NCBI GenBank assembly: GCA_963838845.1
Contig: CAWISR010000002.1
Coordinates: forward strand, 124,001 to 188,000
Reading direction: 5' to 3'
From: CAVRXQ01 sp963838845
Lineage (GTDB): Bacteria; Actinomycetota; Acidimicrobiia; Acidimicrobiales; Bog-793
Length of the DNA stretch: 64,000 nt
Every line of letters starts with the position of its first letter. Position 1 is the stretch's first letter. The translations under genes were made by a program, and so were the position numbers. This document shows, piece by piece, positions 59,208-64,000 of the stretch. The notes beneath the pieces were generated by a model, which was given only the letters and a program-made list of their open reading frames with translations, was not told the origin of the DNA and ran no database searches.

Positions 59208-61168
59208 TCGGGGTCGAGCCCGTACGGCGAGGCGAGGGTCCCAGGCGTCTCCTGCAGGATCGTCGGGACACCGCCGGCGAAGACGTCGCCCGAGACCTGC
59301 GAATGCGCGTAGCTCGCCGTTCCCGAGCACCAGGCGCCGAGGCTCGAGACGCTCGACAAGCCGGGCTCGCTGTACGGCGGGTTCGTCCACGGGACGCCCG
59401 CGACCCACAGCGGCACCTGTCCGCCGGACGGCACGAAGTTTCCGGCGATCGTCGGGTACTGGACGCTCGTCGAGTAGATGCCGACCTCGAGGCCGGAGGC
59501 GCGCAGTGCGTCGATCGCGCCTTGGATCGTCTGGTCGTTCAACTCGGTGTTGTGCGACCAGTACTCGCCTTGCGAAAAACTCGAGTAGTTCGACGGTGAC
59601 AGCGTCGTGTTCTCGATGTCGAGCCACCAGATCGCGGATTGCGCGCCAACGTTTGACGCATAGGTGAGGGCCGATTCGGCGCCGTTGTAGCCGTAGTTGT
59701 ACGCGATGCAGTTCGCCTGGCTCGAGCCGGACATCTGCGAGCACGTCCCGCGCGGACCGTTCGCCGAGAACGCCTGGCCCTGGGTGCTCGTATCCGGCGC
59801 GTTCACGAAAAGGTAGAGGTTGTACGGCGCGCCCCCCGGTGGGTCGCCCTTCGTCGCCCATGCGACCTCAGACGCGAGGCAGCGGTTGTTCGCACTGTCG
59901 AGCCATCCGGCCGCTTCGATGATCGTGATCGCGGAGACGCTCGGCATCTTTGACATGACCTGATTCGAACTCGGCGAGGCGCACTGGAAGTTCGAGATGT
60001 CGTAGCCGAACAGTCCCGCCGGAATCGCGATCAGACCTTTTTGGACCGTGAAAGAGCGGACGAGTTCGACGACGACGACGCCATTGTGGGGCGGTGCGTG
60101 CGCGAGTGAGCCGGCGAAGCGTGCGTCGCCGTAGTTAAAGACGCGTCCCGACGCGGATGCAAACCAGTAGCCGCTGCCGTCGGCGGTGACGACGAACGAA
60201 GCGAACGCCTCTTTGATGTGCTTGCGCGCCGGTGCGCCGAAGTACGGCGCGTCGCCGAAGCGGTAGATGCTTCCGGAAGCCGTCGCGATCCAGTAGCCGT
60301 GCCCGTCTGGCGTGTTCGCGATCGCGACGACCCCGGTCCCAGATTTGTTGGACGAGACGGAGCCCATCGAGGTTTCGTCGCCGAAGCCGAAGACCTGACC
60401 GTTCTTGGCGACGAGCCGGTACCCGCCGTCGTCGGGTGCGGGAGCGATCGAGACGATCGGCGAGGGGAGCTTTTCGTGCGCGAGCGATCCGCAAAACGGC
60501 GCCGTTCCGTAGTTATAGACCGCTCCGTTCGAGGCGACGAGCCAGTAACCAAACCCGACCGGCGCGGCGGCGATCGCGACGATCGGCGCGTGGTGCCGGT
60601 GTACCGGCGAGCCGAAGAACGTCGCGTCGCCGAAGCCGTAGACGCTGCCCTTCGCGTCCGCGAGCCAGTAGCCCGCCCCATCTGACGTGGGCGCCGCACC
60701 GATGAATCCCGACTGACGCGGCTTTGCCTTCGACCCCCGGAAGGCCGCGCCTCCAAACGGGTGGACCCCACCATTCGACTCAACGAGGTAGTAGGTGGGC
60801 TTTTCGATCGTGGGGGGAGTCGACGGGTTCGTCGACGTCGTGGTCGGGGTCGACGTCGTGGTCGTTGACGAGCCCGGCAGGGTCGTCGACGTGGTCGTGG
60901 TCGTCGTCGACGTCGTCGTTGTTGAGGTGGTCGTCGTTGAGGTCGTCGTCGTCGTTGAGGTCGTGGTGGTAGTTGTCGTCGGGGTCACCGGATACGCGCA
61001 CGACGGTGTCAGCGTCACCGCGACCGTCTGTCTCGCGTCGTGGGCGCGCCTCGAGTGTGCACGCACCGCCGCGCCAGCAACGGCCGCCGGCGGGAGCAGG
61101 GCCGCGAAGATCATCGCTGCCACCCCGACGACGCGCGCGCCCGGCAGCGGGTGCCGCCGCTCGCCCAT
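59195..61168 (-). CDS. secreted repeat protein: Thr-rich linker, six propeller-like repeats, glycosidase-like domain
   Basis: A 657-residue exported protein. The signal peptide is at about 12-36 (VVGVAAMIFAALLPPAAVAG). A Thr/Ser linker (63-112) follows. Residues 126-354 hold six repeats of about 42 residues with consensus YWL-x4-G-x-VY-x-FGDA-x-F-x-GS, probably a beta-propeller-like module. The C-terminal domain (387-657) begins FGYDISNFQC and has WWLDIENTTLS and GLEVGIYSTSVQY, like the DxE barrel of GH25/DUF1906 proteins. The ATG overlaps the DAHP synthase stop (ATGA). Repeats of this kind are common in secreted Acidimicrobiia proteins. Wall binding or hydrolysis is inferred. Confidence 0.75.
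   Translation of the reverse strand: MGERRHPLPGARVVGVAAMIFAALLPPAAVAGAAVRAHSRRAHDARQTVAVTLTPSCAYPVTPTTTTTTTSTTTTTSTTTTSTTTTSTTTTTTSTTLPGSSTTTTSTPTTTSTNPSTPPTIEKPTYYLVESNGGVHPFGGAAFRGSKAKPRQSGFIGAAPTSDGAGYWLADAKGSVYGFGDATFFGSPVHRHHAPIVAIAAAPVGFGYWLVASNGAVYNYGTAPFCGSLAHEKLPSPIVSIAPAPDDGGYRLVAKNGQVFGFGDETSMGSVSSNKSGTGVVAIANTPDGHGYWIATASGSIYRFGDAPYFGAPARKHIKEAFASFVVTADGSGYWFASASGRVFNYGDARFAGSLAHAPPHNGVVVVELVRSFTVQKGLIAIPAGLFGYDISNFQCASPSSNQVMSKMPSVSAITIIEAAGWLDSANNRCLASEVAWATKGDPPGGAPYNLYLFVNAPDTSTQGQAFSANGPRGTCSQMSGSSQANCIAYNYGYNGAESALTYASNVGAQSAIWWLDIENTTLSPSNYSSFSQGEYWSHNTELNDQTIQGAIDALRASGLEVGIYSTSVQYPTIAGNFVPSGGQVPLWVAGVPWTNPPYSEPGLSSVSSLGAWCSGTASYAHSQVSGDVFAGGVPTILQETPGTLASPYGLDPDYTC
60107..60793 (-). 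repeat. six tandem protein-level repeats (about 126 bp each)
   Basis: Units of 40-42 codons carry YYLVESNGGVHPFGGAAF, YWLADAKGSVYGFGDATF, YWLVASNGAVYNYGTAPF, YRLVAKNGQVFGFGDETS, YWIATASGSIYRFGDAPY and YWFASASGRVFNYGDARF, each ending G-S or G-A. The first unit is the most degenerate. DNA identity between units is low, so the repeat is old. Confidence 0.75.
60833..60982 (-). repeat. Thr/Ser low-complexity linker
   Basis: About 50 codons, nearly all ACN with periodic serine or proline, between the signal peptide and the repeats. It appears on the plus strand as GTCGTC/GTGGTG-type runs. It resembles the linker in the kinase at 20809-20865 and is a candidate O-mannosylated spacer. Confidence 0.7.
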
Positions 61169-62544
61169 CAGTCCCGCAACAGCTCCGCGACTCGGTAGGC
61201 GAGATCGAGCGCCTGGCGGGCGTTCAATCGAGGATCGCACGCCGTCGTGTACCGCAGGGAAAGGTGCTCCTCCAAGATGTCCTCGGTTCCGCCGAGGCAC
61301 TCGGTGACATCGTCTCCGGTGAGCTCCACGTGCAGGCCGCCCGGCCAGGTGCCGAGGTCGCGGTGGACGGCGAAAAAAGCGCGGATCTCGCCCAGGATGT
61401 CCTCGAAGTGTCGCGTTTTTCTGCCTTCGGACACGAACGTGTTGCCGTGCATCGGATCGCACTGCCATACGACAAGATGGCCGGCACCTTCAACCGCGCC
61501 GACGAGCTCGGGCAAGACCTCTTCGACTCGGCCGACGCCGAGGCGGCAGATGAGCGAGAGCCGACCCGGCACGCGGCCAGGGTTCAGCACGTCACACAGC
61601 GCGACGAGATCTCGGGGCGCCAACGTCGGGCCGACCTTCACACCGATCGGGTTGGCGATCCCGCGTGCGAATTCGACGTGCGCTCCGTCAAGCCTGCGTG
61701 TCCGATCGCCAACCCACACCATGTGTGCCGAGCAGTCGTAGAAGCCCCCGTCCGTGGGATCCTTGCGAGTGAGCGCCTGCTCATAGTCGAGGAGCAACGC
61801 CTCGTGGCTCGTGAAGAGATTGCCCCCAGTTGAAGCGGAGTCCGCGTCAAGGCGCATCCCAAAGGTTCCCAGCGCCGCGACCGCGCGCTTTACTTCATCG
61901 GCGGTCTCGGTGTAGCGGCGCCCCTCTTTCGTCGAGGCGACGAAATTCTGGTTCCAGGTGTGGACGTTTGGCAGCGACGCGAATCCCTGCGCGGTCAACG
62001 TGCGCAAAACGTTTAGCGTCGCGGCCGCGTGGTGGTACGCGGCGACCATCCGATTTGGGTCGGGAGTTCGCGCCAGGAGGTCCGGCGCGTCGTCGTTCAC
62101 CATGTGCCCGCGAAAACTGGGAAGATCGATGCCGTCGACGCGTTCGGTCGGCGACGAGCGCGGCTTCGCGAATTGACCTGCGATCCTGCCGACGCGCACG
62201 ACGGGTAAACCTGATCCGTACGCGAGCACAACTGCCATTTGCAAGATCACCGATAACCGATCGCGGATCGACTCGAAGGTCACCTCAGCGAACGACTCGG
62301 CGCAGTCCCCGGCCTGCAGCACGATTGCGCGCTGCCCATTGACCTCGCCGAGGGCGTTCAATAATTGCCGAACCTCGGCGGGATCAACCAGTGGAGGGAG
62401 GCGTTCGAGTTCGGCGAGCGCCTCTTTGAGCGCGAACTCGTCGGGCCAGTCGGGGGACTGTTCGACGCAAAGACGACGCCAGGAATCCGACGACCACGGT
62501 GTCCGGGCGCGCGCGCTCCCGGCATTCGCTCCGGGCTGGACCAC
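61168..62544 (-). CDS. 3-deoxy-7-phosphoheptulonate synthase, class II
   Basis: A 458-residue plant-type (class II) DAHP synthase, the entry to the shikimate pathway. Motifs: LQAGDCAESF near residue 77, GRIAGQFAKPRS near 118, DLPSFRGHMVN, WNQNFV, GDRTRRLDGAHVEFARG, QCDPMHGNT near 363 and TTACDPRLNARQAL near 434. Full length for the class. The GTG start at 62544 is 6 nt after TAGGGT. The stop TGA overlaps the ATG of the secreted repeat protein, so the two are translationally coupled. The symbol varies between species and is left empty. Confidence 0.94.
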   Translation of the reverse strand: MVQPGANAGSARARTPWSSDSWRRLCVEQSPDWPDEFALKEALAELERLPPLVDPAEVRQLLNALGEVNGQRAIVLQAGDCAESFAEVTFESIRDRLSVILQMAVVLAYGSGLPVVRVGRIAGQFAKPRSSPTERVDGIDLPSFRGHMVNDDAPDLLARTPDPNRMVAAYHHAAATLNVLRTLTAQGFASLPNVHTWNQNFVASTKEGRRYTETADEVKRAVAALGTFGMRLDADSASTGGNLFTSHEALLLDYEQALTRKDPTDGGFYDCSAHMVWVGDRTRRLDGAHVEFARGIANPIGVKVGPTLAPRDLVALCDVLNPGRVPGRLSLICRLGVGRVEEVLPELVGAVEGAGHLVVWQCDPMHGNTFVSEGRKTRHFEDILGEIRAFFAVHRDLGTWPGGLHVELTGDDVTECLGGTEDILEEHLSLRYTTACDPRLNARQALDLAYRVAELLRD

Positions 62545-62550
62545 GTCCCC

Positions 62551-62556
62551 ACCCTA
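62551..62556 (-). promoter_or_regulatory. -10 hexamer TAGGGT for the DAHP synthase gene
   Basis: On the minus strand TAGGGT ends 6 nt before the GTG at 62544; no Shine-Dalgarno is present. It is divergent from the nadD promoter about 60 bases away. Confidence 0.5.
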
Positions 62557-62614
62557 CCGGTGTGGGGCCCGAACGGTAGGGCATTTTCTGGCGAGTTTTC
62601 GCAAATGGGACGCA

Positions 62615-62620
62615 TACGCT
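62615..62620 (+). promoter_or_regulatory. -10 hexamer TACGCT for nadD
   Basis: TACGCT ends 6 nt before the GTG of nadD and no Shine-Dalgarno is present. Its placement supports GTG 62627 as the start. Confidence 0.45.
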
Positions 62621-62626
62621 TTCGCG

Positions 62627-63235
62627 GTGGCGACATCGCGACTCGGAATCTTCGGTGGCACGTTCGACCCGATTCACATCGGTCACCTCGTCGCGGCGGT
62701 GAACGCGCGCTTCGCGCTGAACCTTGACCGCGTGCTGTTCGTCGTTGCGAACCAACCGTGGCAGAAAGTGGACGAACGAGCCGTCACTCCGGCGCTCGAT
62801 CGCCTCGAGGTCGTCGAAGCTGCGCTCGGGGATGTGGAAGGGCTCGAAGCGTCGCGCATCGAGATTGATCGCGGCGGTCCCTCTTACACCGCAGACACGA
62901 TCACCGAGTTGCGCGGCAGGGAACCCGACTCGCACTTGTTCTTGATCGTCGGTGCCGACGTCGTCGCGAGCCTTGACACCTGGGAGCGAATCGACGAGAT
63001 CCGCAAGGAGACGACGATCGTCGTCGTCAACCGTCCTGGTTCGACGACGGTCGATCCGGCGCGCGAGGGGGCACTCGCCGGGTGGGACGCCGTCGCGATC
63101 GAGATCCCGGGGATCGAGCTTTCGAGCACGGACCTTCGCGGGCGCGCAGTCGACGGTCGCCCCCTCGACTACCTGATTCCCGAGGCCGCTGTCCGCGTGA
63201 TCCGCGCCCGTCACCTGTACGCTGTCCGCAGATGA
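62627..63235 (+). CDS. nadD: nicotinate-nucleotide adenylyltransferase
   Basis: A 202-residue enzyme of NAD synthesis that adenylates nicotinate mononucleotide. It begins MATSRLGIFGGTFDPIHIGH, with the GTFDPIHIGH nucleotide motif, and has VVANQPWQK near 36. The GGPSYTADTITEL segment and LSSTDLRGRAVDGRPLDYLIP near the end are family signatures. The GTG at 62627 gives this exact start. It is followed 61 bases later by rsfS, the standard pairing. Confidence 0.95.
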   Translation: MATSRLGIFGGTFDPIHIGHLVAAVNARFALNLDRVLFVVANQPWQKVDERAVTPALDRLEVVEAALGDVEGLEASRIEIDRGGPSYTADTITELRGREPDSHLFLIVGADVVASLDTWERIDEIRKETTIVVVNRPGSTTVDPAREGALAGWDAVAIEIPGIELSSTDLRGRAVDGRPLDYLIPEAAVRVIRARHLYAVRR

Positions 63236-63296
63236 AGGCTCGAGTGATCGCCCGACCCGTCCCGGTCGCGATCCCTGCGCCAACGACTCCCGCTGC

Positions 63297-63689
63297 GTGG
63301 GACGGGCCTTCGCGTTGAGCCTTGAAGCCGCGCTGATCGCCGCGCGGGCGGCGTCGGCGAAGACGCTCGAAGACACGGTCGTCCTCGACGTCGGCGAACT
63401 AATCGGGATCACGGACTACTTCGTGATCACCGCCGGCCGAAACGACCGACAGGTGCGCGCAATCGTCGATGAGATCTCACGCCAGGTCCGCGAGCGCACC
63501 GGCGTGAGCGTGCGTCAGTCAGAGGGGCTGGAATCGATGAGCTGGGTTCTCCTCGACTACGGCGACTTCGTCGTGCACGTCTTCGACGTAGAGGCGCGAG
63601 CGCTCTACGCGCTCGAACGACTGTGGGCGGACGCTCCACGTGTCCCGGTGGATGAGCAAGCCGCCCCGAGCGAGTTCGCGCGCCGCTAA
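63297..63689 (+). CDS. rsfS: ribosomal silencing factor RsfS
   Basis: A 130-residue protein that binds L14 and blocks subunit joining in starvation. Family motifs: EDTVVLDVGELIGITDYFVI near residue 25, AGRNDRQVRAIVDEI, and SWVLLDYGDFVVHVFDVEAR near 81. GTG 63297 and TTG 63315 are both possible starts; the shorter form matches relatives slightly better. It converges with the GerMN gene, with 19 bases between the stops. Confidence 0.92.
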   Translation: MGRAFALSLEAALIAARAASAKTLEDTVVLDVGELIGITDYFVITAGRNDRQVRAIVDEISRQVRERTGVSVRQSEGLESMSWVLLDYGDFVVHVFDVEARALYALERLWADAPRVPVDEQAAPSEFARR

Positions 63690-63708
63690 CCGATCGACGC
63701 CCGCGATC

Positions 63709-64000
63709 TCAACTCGCGAGCGGAGCGATGGATCGGTAGTCAGGGCGACCCACGGACGCGTTGTAGCGAACCTGTCCTCGCGCGAGGAACGCCTGTCTCA
63801 CCCCACCGAATAAGAAGTTGACCGAAGTCACCTGCGGGAACTGGGTGAGCGTGTAGACGATCTGCGCGTCGGCGTCGAACAGCTCTGTGGCGTCGAGCTG
63901 GCCAAACGTCGAGTCCAAGTCGACCGAAGCAACGCCGCGTTCCACCTTGCCGGTGAGGACGAGCGTCGAGCGGGGGAATTCGCTCATCGCCGTCGAGATC
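63709..64000 (-). CDS. GerMN-domain protein, 3' part (truncated by window edge)
   Basis: The last 97 codons of a minus-strand gene that continues beyond base 64000. The visible part is the GerMN fold: GKVERGVASVDLDSTFGQL, then AQIVYTLTQFPQVTSVNFLFGG. Actinobacterial GerMN proteins such as LpqB are lipoproteins; the N-terminus that would show a lipobox is outside the window. An internal ATG at 63987 is not the likely start, because the frame is open and family-like above it (ISTA precedes). Confidence 0.75.
   Translation of the reverse strand, partial: ISTAMSEFPRSTLVLTGKVERGVASVDLDSTFGQLDATELFDADAQIVYTLTQFPQVTSVNFLFGGVRQAFLARGQVRYNASVGRPDYRSIAPLAS

Noticed and set aside
60830..60985. Plus-strand runs of GTCGTC and GTGGTG that look like a tandem DNA repeat
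   Set aside because: They are the complement of Thr codons in the linker of the secreted protein. This is protein-level low complexity and there are no spacers, so it is not CRISPR or a satellite.

Overview
The window is high-GC, gene-dense bacterial chromosome in which nearly all genes are housekeeping. The gene order and families point to an actinobacterium, most likely of the class Acidimicrobiia: thiL/rpmB/recG, rsmD-coaD-DUF177-rpmF-plsX-acpP-rnc-mutM-smc-ftsY, ffh-rpsP-khpA-rimM-trmD-rplS-DUF2469, tig-clpP-clpX-folC-ndk-mreBCD-mrdA, rng-rplU-rpmA-obgE-proB-proA and nadD-rsfS. GTG starts are common, and so are 4-bp start/stop overlaps. The phylum call is strong. The class is an inference from gene order and from a secreted protein with FGDA-x-F-x-GS repeats.

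Layout. 0.1-7.2 kb: a small membrane protein, an MFS transporter, thiL, rpmB (divergent from a FakA-like kinase) and recG. 7.2-17.6 kb: a polyprenol-phosphate mannosyltransferase, then a long co-directional run from rsmD to ftsY covering CoA, ribosomal protein, fatty-acid, RNA-processing, DNA-repair and chromosome-organisation genes. 17.6-21.3 kb: an accessory island between the SRP receptor gene ftsY and the SRP gene ffh. It holds a poly-Ser secreted peptide, a multi-pass membrane protein, an IPT/TIG-domain membrane protein and a PknB-type kinase. 21.3-25.7 kb: ffh and the trmD operon. 25.7-40 kb: mixed genes, including a minus-strand cluster (alpha/beta hydrolase, Cas4/AddB-like nuclease, PAP2 phosphatase, purE, YdjC deacetylase), DedA, CtaG, a divergent two-component pair, an ArsP-type permease and a GH3 glycosidase. 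40-51.3 kb: two tRNAs (Gly-UCC, Pro-UGG), a ROK kinase, the trigger factor/Clp protease block, and the rod-shape block mreBCD-PBP2. 51.3-64 kb: RNase E/G, L21, L27, ObgE, proline synthesis, a secreted repeat protein coupled to class II DAHP synthase, nadD, rsfS and an edge-truncated GerMN protein.

Three coding regions are each broken by one extra base in a short homopolymer: the kinase (GGGGG, about 20334), the class IV aminotransferase (about 27748) and PBP2 (AAAA, 49401-49404). In all three, removing one base restores a full family-like protein. All are insertions and one hits an essential-type gene, so uncorrected sequencing indels are the most likely cause.

Many genes lack a Shine-Dalgarno sequence. 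Instead they carry a TANNNT-type hexamer 6 or 9 nt before the start codon, which suggests widespread leaderless transcription. I found no CRISPR array, insertion sequence, prophage or obviously new defence system. The least explained items are the propeller/glycosidase-like secreted protein translationally coupled to aromatic biosynthesis, the kinase/IPT island with its His-Gly tail, and the apparent CTG start of plsX.
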